A program made the translations under genes and the position numbers. The notes under the pieces are model-generated. The model did no database searches. It was not told the origin of the DNA and saw nothing but the letters and a program-made list of their open reading frames with translations. A DNA stretch of 64,000 bases. Source: Mucilaginibacter straminoryzae. GTDB taxonomy: Bacteria > Bacteroidota > Bacteroidia > Sphingobacteriales > Sphingobacteriaceae. This document shows positions 1 to 9,079 of the stretch, piece by piece. The stretch's first letter is position 1; the number at the start of each line of letters is the position of its first letter. The stretch is taken from contig NZ_JALJEJ010000003.1 in NCBI RefSeq assembly GCF_022953055.1, positions 372,001-436,000 of the forward strand. The letters are read 5' to 3'.

Positions 1-578
1 GACCTGATATTACCGGCGTTAAGCTTTTGCGGATTGATGCCCAGTAAACGCAGCTTTTGCGCCATACCGGCTGCTTGTGCCTGCTCGCTGTTATAATCTG
101 CCTGGGTTTGCTGGTACAGCTTCAGCGGACTGGCCTGCTGGCGGCTCAGTTCCCTTTGCCTATCCAACTCCTGCTTCAGGAAGGCCATCCGGCTTACGGC
201 AGTAAGGTAGTCTTGTTGTATGGTGATGTAGTCCTGGTTTTCTATCTGGGCAATCACCTGCCCTTTGCGTACTGGACGGCCCGGTAACATACCTGTTCCC
301 TTTAAAAAGCCGCCCATGGGCACATTTACAGAGACAATATTTTGCGGTGGCACGTCAACCTTGCCGGTTACGTGTATTTCGGTCACCAGTTCTTTGCTCG
401 GTAACTTGCCGGTATCTATTCCCCCGTTTTTATACTGCTCGGTATTAAACGTAATGCTATTTCCCGGAGATTTTGCCTGTTGCGACTGACCGGCTTCTTG
501 CTGATTATCCTTTTTGCTGCTACAGGCAAGCAAACAACATGTTAACGGTATTAATATATAATTGTAGCTTTTTATCAT
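1..578 (-). CDS. RND efflux periplasmic adaptor (membrane-fusion) lipoprotein, 3' part cut by window edge
   Basis: This is the periplasmic adaptor that links the inner-membrane RND pump to the outer-membrane channel. The first 192 residues are visible. They start with a lipoprotein signal (LLAC lipobox, Cys19), followed by a lysine- and glutamine-rich linker. Next comes the first half of the beta-barrel/lipoyl region (VTGKVDVPPQNIVSVNVPMG, then PVRKGQVIAQIE), and then a charged helical stretch rich in Gln, Arg and Leu that begins the alpha-hairpin. The start ATG at 578 overlaps the TGA of the upstream pump gene (ATGA), so the two are probably translationally coupled. The gene continues beyond base 1. 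Family assignment is firm. The metal cannot be told from this part, though the pump motif suggests divalent cations. Confidence 0.9.
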   Translation of the reverse strand, partial: MIKSYNYILIPLTCCLLACSSKKDNQQEAGQSQQAKSPGNSITFNTEQYKNGGIDTGKLPSKELVTEIHVTGKVDVPPQNIVSVNVPMGGFLKGTGMLPGRPVRKGQVIAQIENQDYITIQQDYLTAVSRMAFLKQELDRQRELSRQQASPLKLYQQTQADYNSEQAQAAGMAQKLRLLGINPQKLNAGNIR

Positions 579-3500
579 GGCTTTCCTGTTTCGTTCTGAT
601 AATACCATAAGGTATTTACTGACTGATTTAATTGTAATAAAGCGTCGATCCGTTCTGTACGTAGCTGAACCGATTGGCTGTAAAAGTTAGCCCACTCCAA
701 GTAACTGATGCCACCGTTTTTGAAAGACAAGGTCGCTGTACGTACCAGTTCATCTGCCTGGGTAGCGGCGGCGCTTTCGTAATAAGTTAAGGCTTGTAGT
801 TGTTGCTTGTAGCGCTCAGCAGCCTGCTTCCATTGGCTAAGCCATTCTGCCTGTTTAGCAGAACAGGTATAGACGGAAGCTTTTTGCTGGTACGAAGCTG
901 CCTTCATAGCTGCTTTATAAGGCTTAAAGAACAGAGGGATGTTCACACCAAATAAGTAAGACGAAAATCGATCGCTGCGGGTAAGGTTATAATTGCTATT
1001 ACGCGGATCTGCACCGGCAAAACTTTGATTATTATAACCCAGCACCACTTCTGGTAATGCACGGGCCTTGGCATTCCTGATCCGGAAATCGCTCACTACT
1101 ACTTGTTGTTTTGCCTGGTTTACTTCAGGGTGGCGCAGCGCGGCATTAGAATCCGGAAGCATCGACTTATACCATTTCGGCGGCGCGGCATCTTCCGGAA
1201 GATACTTTTCGGATGTATTAAGCAATGTCTGCCATCTGTTTTGAAGCTGACTGATCTCGCCCTCTATAAACCTGCGTTGATTTTTTAGCCGCGCGGCATT
1301 TGCTTCCGCACTGGTAAGATTAATCCGCGATGATTCGCCTAACTTAAACCGCAGTTGTTCCAACCGGATCACCTCTCGATAAACCGAATCCTGGCTATCC
1401 AGTAATTTAAGTTTTGCCAGGTTAGCAGCAACCTGCAAATAAATGTCGCGTACCTGGTAAGCCACCTGGTTTTTAATGATCTCTTCCTGGATAGCGGTCA
1501 GGCTGCTTTCTGCTTGTAAAAGGTTTTGGAGCGAAGTATAATAAAAAGGTAAAGACAAAGTCTGCACGGCTCCAATACGGCTATCTGTATAAGGGCTATT
1601 AATGCGGCCAATATCATAACTCACCTGTGTTTTCGGTAGTTCAAAGGCGGTACCCACATTGGCTTTAGAGGCAAAGGTTTGGTTCTGCGCCGCACGCAAA
1701 TAATTATTATTAGCCAGGGCCTGGCCAACCACATCTGCTACACTTACCGGCTTACCTATCGGCGCTTGTGCCCGCGTAGATGTGCTTATCATTAAAAGCA
1801 ATATCGCGATAACTGCGGCGGCAGCGCCCCCTTTTCCTTTAGAAGATCTGCTTGCCGCAAATTGCCGGTAAAGCGCAGGCAACACCACCAACGTAAGCAG
1901 GGTAGCAGTAATCAGCCCGCCGATAACCACCGTAGCCAGCGGACGTTGAACTTCTGCGCCTGCATGGGTGGATACCGCCATCGGCAGGAAACCGAGCGAT
2001 GCCACGGTAGCCGTCATCAGTACCGGCCGCAGCCTGTTGTTGGTCCCTTTCTTTATGCGTTCTGTTACATCGGTTTCGCCTTCCGTTTTTAATCGGTTAA
2101 ATTCACTGATCAACACAATGCCGTTCAATACCGCCACACCGAACAAAGCAATAAAGCCCACACCGGCAGAAATACTGAAATCCATCCCCCGCAGCCAAAG
2201 TGCAAAGACCCCGCCGGTAGCCGCTAATGGGATAGCAGAGAATACGATCAGGGCTTCGCGGAGCTGGCCAAAGGCAAAAAACAACAAGATAAATATGATG
2301 AATAAAGCGGCCGGAACAGCGATAGCCAGCCTGCTCTTAGCGGAATTCAGATTTTCAAACTGGCCACCGTACTCGATGTGATAAGCCGCAGGAAGCTTCA
2401 ACTTCTGCCCCACTTGCTGCTGTAAATCTTTTACCACGCTTTGCACGTCGCGGCCACGCACGTTAAACGAAACCGATATCCGGCGTTCCCCATCGTCGTG
2501 CTGGATCTGGTTCGGACCCTCCTTAATACCAATTGTAGCCAATTGCTGCAACGGCACCTGCCCGTTTGAAGTTGCTACCTGCAACTGCCCGATATTATCC
2601 AGGTTGGCCCGTGCCGAGTCGGCCAGGCGAAGCACCACATCAAACTGGCGCTCGTTCTCATAAATATTTCCTGCCTTTTCGCCGGCAAATACCGCGTTAA
2701 CAATATGGTTCACCTGGCTAATGCTTACATGGTACTGTGCCATCTGGGGCCGGTTGTAATGGATCACCATCTGCGGCAAACCAACAATCTTCTCGGGCGT
2801 CACATCGGCGGCTCCTCTTACGTGGCTGATGATGCTGGTGAGTTTACCAGACAACTTCGCCAACTGCTGCAGATCATCGCCAAATATCTTCACCACCACG
2901 TCCTGTTTAGAACCAGAGATCAGCTCGTTAAACCTCATCTGTACAGGATATTCCACCCCGACATTTAAACCGGGGATCTGTGCCAATCTTTTACTCATGG
3001 TATCTTGCAAAGTCGGGTAATCATGCGCGGTTTTCCAGTCAGACTTTTCATTCAGCGTTACAAAGATGTCGCACTGTTCCAGCGACATCGGGTCTGTAGG
3101 AATTTCAGCAGAACCAATACGGCAGGTTACCTGCTGCACCTCCGGGAATTTCTTCAGTTCGGCACAAGCCTGCTTCATTCCGCGGATGGTTTGGCTTAAG
3201 GATGTACCGGGAAGAAAACGGGCATCCAGTGCAAGGTCGCCTTCTTCCAACTGCGGTATAAACTCGCCCCCCAGGCGGCTGAACACCAAAAAGGCCAGTG
3301 CAAAAAGCGCCACCCCGATCACGATCACCATTTTAGGATAGCCGATTGCCTTAAGCAGCAGGGGTTCATATTTACGATGGATCCAGGCCATCAATTTATC
3401 AGCAAAGCTTTTCTTATCCGAAGTTTTCCTGCTTACGGTTAGCGCCGTCATCATGGGCACGTAGGTCAGCGAAAGAATAAATGCACCCACCAATGCAAAA

Positions 3501-4951
3501 GCGACCGTTTCTGCCATCGGCCTGAACATTTTACCCTCTATACCCTGCAAACTTAAAATAGGCAGGTACACAATCAGGATGATCACCTGCCCGAAGATGG
3601 CGGCATTCATCAACCGTGAAGTAGATTGCTTTACTTCTTCATCCGCCTCTTCTTTTGATATTTCTGCACCTGTAGCGTTACCCAGCTTATCTTTAAAGCG
3701 GTGTACCACCCCTTCAACAATAATTACCGCACCGTCCACAATCAAACCAAAATCTAGCGCACCCAAACTCATCAGGTTAGCCGAAACATGAAAGATATTC
3801 ATGGCAATCAGGGCAAACAACATGGCTAAAGGGATCACCGATGCCACCACCAAACCTGATCTTAAATTCCCGAGGAAGATCACCAGTACAAAAATGACGA
3901 TGAGCGCACCTTCCAGCAAATTGCGTTCGACGGTAGATATGGCATTCCCCACCATTTTGCTGCGCTGATAGTACGGCACAATGGTAACACCCTCTGGCAG
4001 CCTGCCTTTAATTTGTTCAATACGTTGTTTTACGCGCTCCACTACGTCCATAGCATTGGCGCCCTTCAGCATCAGTACCACCGCCCCGGCCACCTCGCCA
4101 TACTTGCTGTTTACCATCGCGCCAAACCGGAGCGCGTCGCCTTCTTTTACCTGGGCCACATCGCCCACCTTCAGCGGAAAGCCGTGAAGGTTCTTAACCG
4201 GGATATTCCGCAGATCTTCAATATTTTCTGCCAGACCTTCGGTTCGGATATAATAGGCATTCGGGCCTTTCTCGATATATGCGCCACCGGTATTCTCATT
4301 ATTCTGCTGCACGGCGTTGTACAGTTCGTCCAGCGTTACGCCTGCGCCTTTTAACCGTTCGGGGTCTACCACTACCTGGTACTGTTTTAACTTACCGCCC
4401 AGGCTGCTTACATCTGCCACGCCCGGCACGCCCAGCAACTGCCGGCGCACAATCCATTCCTGCATGGTGCGTAATTCGGTAAGGGTATAGCGTGTTTCGT
4501 ATCCGGGTTTGGGTACCACGTAATACTGGTAAATTTCGCCCAGTCCTGTACTTACAGGCCCCATTTCTGGCTCGCCCACGCCGGGTGGGATCATTCCTTT
4601 TAACTGGCTCAACCGCTCGCTTACCTGCTGGCGGGCCAGGTAAATATCTACATCATCATTAAAAACTACGGTAACATTAGATAGTCCGAACCGCGAGATA
4701 GACCGCATTTCTTTCAACTTGGGCAGGGAGGCCATTACCCTTTCTGCCGGGGCAGTAATCAGGCGTTCCACTTCAGGCGCAGCAAGCGACGGAGAAACGG
4801 TAATAATCAGTACCTGGTTGCTAGTAATATCGGGGACAGCGTCAACTGGCAAACGGGTTGCCGAAAATACACCTGCCACAATCAGTAGCAGCACCATCAG
4901 GCCAACGATAAGTTTATTTTTAACAGAGAAAGCAATAATCCTGTCGATCAT
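575..4951 (-). CDS. CzcA/CusA-type heavy-metal RND transporter fused to a TolC-like outer-membrane factor
   Basis: A 1458-residue fusion. Residues 1 to about 1033 form a complete HME-type RND proton/metal antiporter. The proton-relay motif in TM4 reads DFGLIVDG (Asp400, Asp406), the form usual in Czc/Cnr-type divalent-cation pumps rather than Cu/Ag pumps. After the last TM helix a short basic linker (SSKGKGG, about 1035) leads into a hydrophobic segment (about 1042-1060) ending in an AQA signal-peptidase-like site. The remaining 400 residues are an outer-membrane efflux (TolC/CusC) domain with long helical repeats. A single RND is about 1040 residues, so the extra length is entirely the channel domain. 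Such fusions are known in Bacteroidota. The gene is followed by the adaptor gene (4-base overlap) and preceded, 81 bases upstream, by a cytochrome b561-like gene. Confidence 0.93.
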   Translation of the reverse strand: MIDRIIAFSVKNKLIVGLMVLLLIVAGVFSATRLPVDAVPDITSNQVLIITVSPSLAAPEVERLITAPAERVMASLPKLKEMRSISRFGLSNVTVVFNDDVDIYLARQQVSERLSQLKGMIPPGVGEPEMGPVSTGLGEIYQYYVVPKPGYETRYTLTELRTMQEWIVRRQLLGVPGVADVSSLGGKLKQYQVVVDPERLKGAGVTLDELYNAVQQNNENTGGAYIEKGPNAYYIRTEGLAENIEDLRNIPVKNLHGFPLKVGDVAQVKEGDALRFGAMVNSKYGEVAGAVVLMLKGANAMDVVERVKQRIEQIKGRLPEGVTIVPYYQRSKMVGNAISTVERNLLEGALIVIFVLVIFLGNLRSGLVVASVIPLAMLFALIAMNIFHVSANLMSLGALDFGLIVDGAVIIVEGVVHRFKDKLGNATGAEISKEEADEEVKQSTSRLMNAAIFGQVIILIVYLPILSLQGIEGKMFRPMAETVAFALVGAFILSLTYVPMMTALTVSRKTSDKKSFADKLMAWIHRKYEPLLLKAIGYPKMVIVIGVALFALAFLVFSRLGGEFIPQLEEGDLALDARFLPGTSLSQTIRGMKQACAELKKFPEVQQVTCRIGSAEIPTDPMSLEQCDIFVTLNEKSDWKTAHDYPTLQDTMSKRLAQIPGLNVGVEYPVQMRFNELISGSKQDVVVKIFGDDLQQLAKLSGKLTSIISHVRGAADVTPEKIVGLPQMVIHYNRPQMAQYHVSISQVNHIVNAVFAGEKAGNIYENERQFDVVLRLADSARANLDNIGQLQVATSNGQVPLQQLATIGIKEGPNQIQHDDGERRISVSFNVRGRDVQSVVKDLQQQVGQKLKLPAAYHIEYGGQFENLNSAKSRLAIAVPAALFIIFILLFFAFGQLREALIVFSAIPLAATGGVFALWLRGMDFSISAGVGFIALFGVAVLNGIVLISEFNRLKTEGETDVTERIKKGTNNRLRPVLMTATVASLGFLPMAVSTHAGAEVQRPLATVVIGGLITATLLTLVVLPALYRQFAASRSSKGKGGAAAAVIAILLLMISTSTRAQAPIGKPVSVADVVGQALANNNYLRAAQNQTFASKANVGTAFELPKTQVSYDIGRINSPYTDSRIGAVQTLSLPFYYTSLQNLLQAESSLTAIQEEIIKNQVAYQVRDIYLQVAANLAKLKLLDSQDSVYREVIRLEQLRFKLGESSRINLTSAEANAARLKNQRRFIEGEISQLQNRWQTLLNTSEKYLPEDAAPPKWYKSMLPDSNAALRHPEVNQAKQQVVVSDFRIRNAKARALPEVVLGYNNQSFAGADPRNSNYNLTRSDRFSSYLFGVNIPLFFKPYKAAMKAASYQQKASVYTCSAKQAEWLSQWKQAAERYKQQLQALTYYESAAATQADELVRTATLSFKNGGISYLEWANFYSQSVQLRTERIDALLQLNQSVNTLWYYQNETGKP

Positions 4952-5032
4952 TCTAAATATAATAATGTGATAACAGGCGCAATTTACAAACAGATATTGA
5001 AGCTATTCTGTAGAACTGACAGAAGGGGAAGA

Positions 5033-5704
5033 TTAATTTCCGCCCCCGTTAATCATATCAGAAACAATTCCTTTGCTTTCCTTTCTTTCGGCCAGTACCA
5101 CACCCACTATATGCACAATAATGAAGGCAATAACCGCATACATACACGCGCCGTGAATTTCTTTAATCTGGTGCGAAAAAGCTTTACTGAGCCCAATATT
5201 CCTTTTAAAGAAAAGCGCGGTACCGGTTACCGACATTACCAGTAAAACAATATAGAAGAGTACGTAGATCAGTTTCACAAAATAGTCGTGCTTTGCCAGC
5301 TGGCGTTCTTCTCCCGAACCTTTCATAGCCAGTTTTGCCAGGCTGATGCGTTTAAATAAGGATTGCGAAACAGGCTGAACCAGTTCGTAAATGATCCGGA
5401 AGATCAACAGTGCAACCAGTGCTAAGCCAATATAAGCATGCACATCCCAAACGCTGTCTTCCAGTTCATGGGCAATATTTTTTGCCATATCTGCAGTAAC
5501 CGCAGCACCGCCTTTTGTTTCGACGGACATAATCAGCGAAGAAGCCGATTGCCGATCAAGTAACGTACTGTTGATCAGAACGGTGATCAGTGAACCTGAA
5601 AGCACTAAGGCGTTCAGCCAGTGCCAAAGCCTGATGCCCAGAGGATAGGTACGGGTTACGGATGGTTTTAAGGGATCTTGTTTTACCGGTTCGATGATAG
5701 CCAT
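5033..5704 (-). CDS. cytochrome b561-type (di-haem b) membrane protein
   Basis: A predicted 223-residue inner-membrane cytochrome b of the b561/Ni-Fe-hydrogenase b-subunit type, which passes electrons through the membrane using haem b ligated by histidines. Four hydrophobic helices are visible, with His residues at the expected places: RLWHWLNAL in helix 1, DVHAYIGL in helix 2, EIHGACMYAV and IIVHIVGVV in the last part. I chose the ATG at 5704 (MAIIEPVKQD), which puts the first helix at a normal distance from the N-terminus. An ATG at 5785 would add 27 residues of unconvincing sequence. It lies 81 bases upstream of the metal pump on the same strand and may be co-transcribed. Its electron partner is unknown. 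Confidence 0.8.
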   Translation of the reverse strand: MAIIEPVKQDPLKPSVTRTYPLGIRLWHWLNALVLSGSLITVLINSTLLDRQSASSLIMSVETKGGAAVTADMAKNIAHELEDSVWDVHAYIGLALVALLIFRIIYELVQPVSQSLFKRISLAKLAMKGSGEERQLAKHDYFVKLIYVLFYIVLLVMSVTGTALFFKRNIGLSKAFSHQIKEIHGACMYAVIAFIIVHIVGVVLAERKESKGIVSDMINGGGN

Positions 5705-5976
5705 ATGAATATTGAAAATATGAGCAATAAATTTAAATAAAGAGTTTGAAGAAAGATTGAAGAAGCCCGGCGAATACCAGCACATCCTGCCCTATCCAAG
5801 GGTATTCATCCCAATCCAAACTCTTATAGCATCAGCAACTTTTGATGGCTGCCGAGGAATGAAATACCAATTATCCGAAAGAAATGTTTTATAGCCAGTC
5901 CAGGTACCAGCTGTGGTTGTGGCAAACATAGCCCGTTAATTTTTGTACTTTTATGGCCTCGTAACATTTACAATTA

Positions 5977-6918
5977 ATGCCCAAAGCAGTTGCCGTAATA
6001 CTGGTTAATTATAACACGCCTGACTATACCATCAACTGCGTTAATTCCCTGAAACAGTACTGCAATACCTCATTGTTTGATGTGATTGTTTTAGACAATG
6101 GTTCGGCGGATGATTCCCTGAATATTTTGCGTACTGCCCTGCCGAGCGACAGAATTATTGCTAACGGGCAAAACCTTGGTTTTGCTGAAGGTAACAACGT
6201 AGGCCTGCGGATCAGCATCGATGAAGGCTATACTTATTCTTTAGTGATTAATACCGATACCCTTACAAATGAGGATGTTGTGAGTGGACTTTACAGTTAT
6301 TTGCAGGAAAACATAACCGTTGCAGCTGTGCAGCCGGCCATTTACTGGATGCACGATAGGGCGAACATTTGGAACGGGCCATGTTACTTTAATAAATTTA
6401 CGGGAAAGGTTTATTCGAAAACGCAAGTTGAAACAGCGATTAAAACGGTCGACTGGGCAACCGGGTGTTGTGTGATGTACCGGAACAGCGCTTTGGCTAA
6501 AAGCGGGTTATTTAACAAACGTTTCTTTTTGTATTACGAGGATACCGAACTTTCGCTCCGGCTGGGTGAAAATGGTTTCGGCATCTACTACCTGCCGCAG
6601 TATAAAATTTACCATGAGGCAGGTGTTTCGGGCAAAACTAAAACCAAACAAAAAGAAGGATACCTTTGGCCGGTGATCCATTACTATACTACCCGTAACC
6701 GCATCTGGATTTTAAGATTGTACGGTTCGGCAGTTTTCACCCCCATTTATCTGCTTTATCATGGCGGTTATATCCTCGGGTTGTTGGGATACCTTACCAT
6801 GCGGGGTAGATTCGCTAAAGTGCGACAGGTGATTAAAGGTATCAAAGAAGGCCTTTTTACATCAAAGGCAATAATCATGGCAGGGGCTAATGATAAAGCT
6901 GACGATTTAGCGCAATAA
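5977..6918 (+). CDS. Glycosyltransferase family 2 (rhamnosyltransferase-like)
   Basis: A 313-residue cytoplasmic or membrane-associated sugar transferase. The GT-A fold opens with AVILVNYNTPDYT and continues with VIVLDNGSADDS, as in WbbL/rhamnosyltransferase-like GT2 enzymes. A DxD-type metal/nucleotide motif reads VINTDT (about residues 88-93). The ATGCC motif in the middle and the YYEDTELSLR motif are typical of the acceptor half. A hydrophobic segment near residues 255-280 may anchor it to the membrane. It is the first gene of a plus-strand block (GT2, polymerase, acyltransferase, GT4) with short gaps, so it likely adds one sugar of the exopolysaccharide repeat unit. Donor and acceptor cannot be read from the sequence. 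Confidence 0.88.
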   Translation: MPKAVAVILVNYNTPDYTINCVNSLKQYCNTSLFDVIVLDNGSADDSLNILRTALPSDRIIANGQNLGFAEGNNVGLRISIDEGYTYSLVINTDTLTNEDVVSGLYSYLQENITVAAVQPAIYWMHDRANIWNGPCYFNKFTGKVYSKTQVETAIKTVDWATGCCVMYRNSALAKSGLFNKRFFLYYEDTELSLRLGENGFGIYYLPQYKIYHEAGVSGKTKTKQKEGYLWPVIHYYTTRNRIWILRLYGSAVFTPIYLLYHGGYILGLLGYLTMRGRFAKVRQVIKGIKEGLFTSKAIIMAGANDKADDLAQ

Positions 6919-6959
6919 AACTTAAATTGCACCCTCGAAACAAGAACCGTTAAGCGCTA

Positions 6960-8366
6960 ATGTTTATTTTTCCATTAATCTACCTGGTTTCCTTTATTGT
7001 AGCGCTAAGGGAAGTTCTGTCTGGTAACAAGTCGGCCTTCCTGTTTTTTATCATCGTAGGGCTGTCGTTATACACTACCGCCATGACGGTTACCTTTCTT
7101 CTGGGCTTCAAACAACTAATTCCAATATTTCAAAGTTTTAAAGAACTGCTGGTACTTATTGTATTAACCATTAACGTTTTAACGCTTAAGAAATGGCCTA
7201 AACTGCACCTGGTAGACTGGCTGATTATCGCCTTATTGGGTTACACCCTACTTTACGCCATTTTACCTATCGGCGAACAACCGTTTACTGCACGGCTGCT
7301 GGCATTTAAAAGCATGTCTTTTTACCTGCTGGTTTATTTTACGGGCAGGCTGTTTAATATCAGTTCGGTATACATCAACAAGTATTTTAACTACGTTATG
7401 CTGATGACGATTGCCGCCGGGGCCATTGTGTTATATGAAGTTGCGACCTATCAGCACCTGCAGGTAAGCACCGGTTACGCCGATTATTTCTATTATTTTT
7501 TGAATATAGAACCCGAAGGTCAATACGGCCTTAGCACCACCTTTGAGTCTGAAGGTGGCTACAAACGGTTCGCCAGCTTCTATACCAGTCCACTGGAACA
7601 CGCCGGGGCTACCCTGATCGCACTCGCCGTCATCATGGCGCTTTATACCCGCGACGATAACAAGATAGATTATAAACCTTTAGGTTTTGCCGCCTTTGCC
7701 GCAACGATAGCTTCTATTACGTTTGCTTTTTCGCGCGCGCCGCTCATCAGTTACCTGATCATGATCTACCTGTACCTGTATCTCACCAACAGGAGAACTA
7801 TCACCCGGCTGATTAACTACAGTGTAATTGCAGTAATGGGCTACCTGATTTACCAGTTATTGTTTTATCAGAACAAGGCAGAGGGTATCCTTGCCGTAGC
7901 CATAAACACCTTAAATTTCAGCAACCCTTCCAGTGTAGGTCACCTGGTGGCCTGGGCCGAAGGTATCATGGCGCTGATCTCTCACCCCCTGGGGCTGGGC
8001 TTAGGTGCATCAGGCCGGGTAGGCAGCTCTTTAAATGGCGAAGTTACAGGGGGCGAGAACCAATACCTGATTATTGGTGTGCAGGCAGGTGTTATTGCGT
8101 TGGTGTTATATCTTTCTATCTATATTACCTTTATACGGCAGGGCCTTAAATGGATGAAGATATTGAAAGGAAAAGAACGTAAATTGTGTATTGCCGTGTT
8201 CATGATTAAAATTGGTTTCCTGATTCCATCTGTCACTTCAGAATTTGAAACCTCTGTTTATATTTCTTACTTCAACTGGTTTTTATCAGGGCTGTTCGTA
8301 TCTACCATTATGCAATATGCGGCGGCTGAAGAACCACAACTAACCCAACAACCGCTATATGCTTGA
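6960..8366 (+). CDS. O-antigen polymerase/ligase-like multispanning membrane protein (Wzy/WaaL type)
   Basis: A 468-residue protein with about eleven hydrophobic helices and a long periplasmic loop between about residues 310 and 360 (the segment with VGHLVAWAEGIMALISHPLG and GLGASGRVG). That loop pattern, with a conserved glycine-rich stretch after an E-G-x-x-A helix, is characteristic of the O-antigen ligase/Wzy_C superfamily, which joins undecaprenyl-linked repeat units or transfers them to an acceptor. It sits between a GT2 gene and an acyltransferase gene, whose start overlaps its stop by 8 bases. In a Wzx/Wzy-type locus it is the best candidate for the polymerase. Family level is well supported, but polymerase versus ligase is inferred from context. 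Confidence 0.8.
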   Translation: MFIFPLIYLVSFIVALREVLSGNKSAFLFFIIVGLSLYTTAMTVTFLLGFKQLIPIFQSFKELLVLIVLTINVLTLKKWPKLHLVDWLIIALLGYTLLYAILPIGEQPFTARLLAFKSMSFYLLVYFTGRLFNISSVYINKYFNYVMLMTIAAGAIVLYEVATYQHLQVSTGYADYFYYFLNIEPEGQYGLSTTFESEGGYKRFASFYTSPLEHAGATLIALAVIMALYTRDDNKIDYKPLGFAAFAATIASITFAFSRAPLISYLIMIYLYLYLTNRRTITRLINYSVIAVMGYLIYQLLFYQNKAEGILAVAINTLNFSNPSSVGHLVAWAEGIMALISHPLGLGLGASGRVGSSLNGEVTGGENQYLIIGVQAGVIALVLYLSIYITFIRQGLKWMKILKGKERKLCIAVFMIKIGFLIPSVTSEFETSVYISYFNWFLSGLFVSTIMQYAAAEEPQLTQQPLYA

Positions 8367-9075
8367 GAAAATTATCCGGAAGTTGAAGAATGATCCCGAC
8401 TATAAGTGGGAAAGCACGCATTCGCTCCGCGATCTTTTGGTGATTGCAGATGCGCGACTTGGGCAGATTTTTCGCGGGTTATTCTATAAGCCTTTTTTTA
8501 AAAAATCTGCCGGACTGGTTTTTGTAGGCCAGCATGTTAAGGTAAGGCATAAGTACTTTGTGACAGCGGGTAAGAACCTGATCCTGGAAGACAACGTTTT
8601 TATCAACGCGCTTTCATTCGAAGGCATTGAATTTGGCAACGACGTTTCCATTGGTCGCAATTCTGTATTGATTGCTACGGGCATTGTATCGCATAAAGGC
8701 AAGGGAATTAAAATCGGCAACCGGACAGGTATTAATGCCGGTGCATACCTGGGCGGACAAGGCGGAATAGAGATCGGAGATGATGTGATCACCGGGCCTA
8801 ACATCCAGATTTTTTCTGAAAACCATAACTTCTCCCACCCCGAAATAAAGATTAAGGAACAGGGTTTAACCCGGCAAGGTGTAAAAATTGGTAACAACTG
8901 CTGGATCGGCGGCGGAGTAACTATTTTAGACGGGGTGGAGATTGGCGAAGGTTGTGTTATCGCGGCAGGGAGCGTTATAACCAAATCTGTTCCGGCTAAC
9001 TCCATTGCAGCAGGCGTACCGGCAAAAGTGATTAAAAGCAGAATAGGCGATCATCCTGAAAAGGAGTTGGAATAA
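8359..9075 (+). CDS. Left-handed beta-helix (hexapeptide) acyltransferase, WcaF/maltose-acetyltransferase type
   Basis: A 238-residue acyl-CoA-dependent O-acetyltransferase-like protein. From about residue 70 onward hexapeptide repeats of the form [LIV]-G-x-x-x-x are evident (IEFGND, VSIGRN, IKIGNR, IEIGDD, VKIGNN, VEIGEG). A loop carrying ENHNFSHP interrupts the helix and supplies the histidine usual in this family. The C-terminus has the classical coil (SVITKSVPANSIAAGVPAKV). The N-terminal 60 residues are a basic helical region. Its ATG overlaps the end of the polymerase gene, and the next glycosyltransferase starts 4 bases after its stop, so all four genes form one transcript. It probably acetylates a sugar of the exopolysaccharide. 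Confidence 0.88.
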   Translation: MLEKIIRKLKNDPDYKWESTHSLRDLLVIADARLGQIFRGLFYKPFFKKSAGLVFVGQHVKVRHKYFVTAGKNLILEDNVFINALSFEGIEFGNDVSIGRNSVLIATGIVSHKGKGIKIGNRTGINAGAYLGGQGGIEIGDDVITGPNIQIFSENHNFSHPEIKIKEQGLTRQGVKIGNNCWIGGGVTILDGVEIGEGCVIAAGSVITKSVPANSIAAGVPAKVIKSRIGDHPEKELE

Positions 9076-9079
9076 AGGC

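Noticed and set aside
5702..5785. Longer start (ATG at 5785) for the cytochrome b561-like protein
   Set aside because: The extra 27 residues do not look like a signal or a helix that fits the family. The ATG at 5704 gives the standard spacing to the first haem-ligand helix.
8484..9005. 173-codon open frame antisense to the acyltransferase gene
   Set aside because: A shadow of the hexapeptide repeats. The forward frame encodes clear family motifs.
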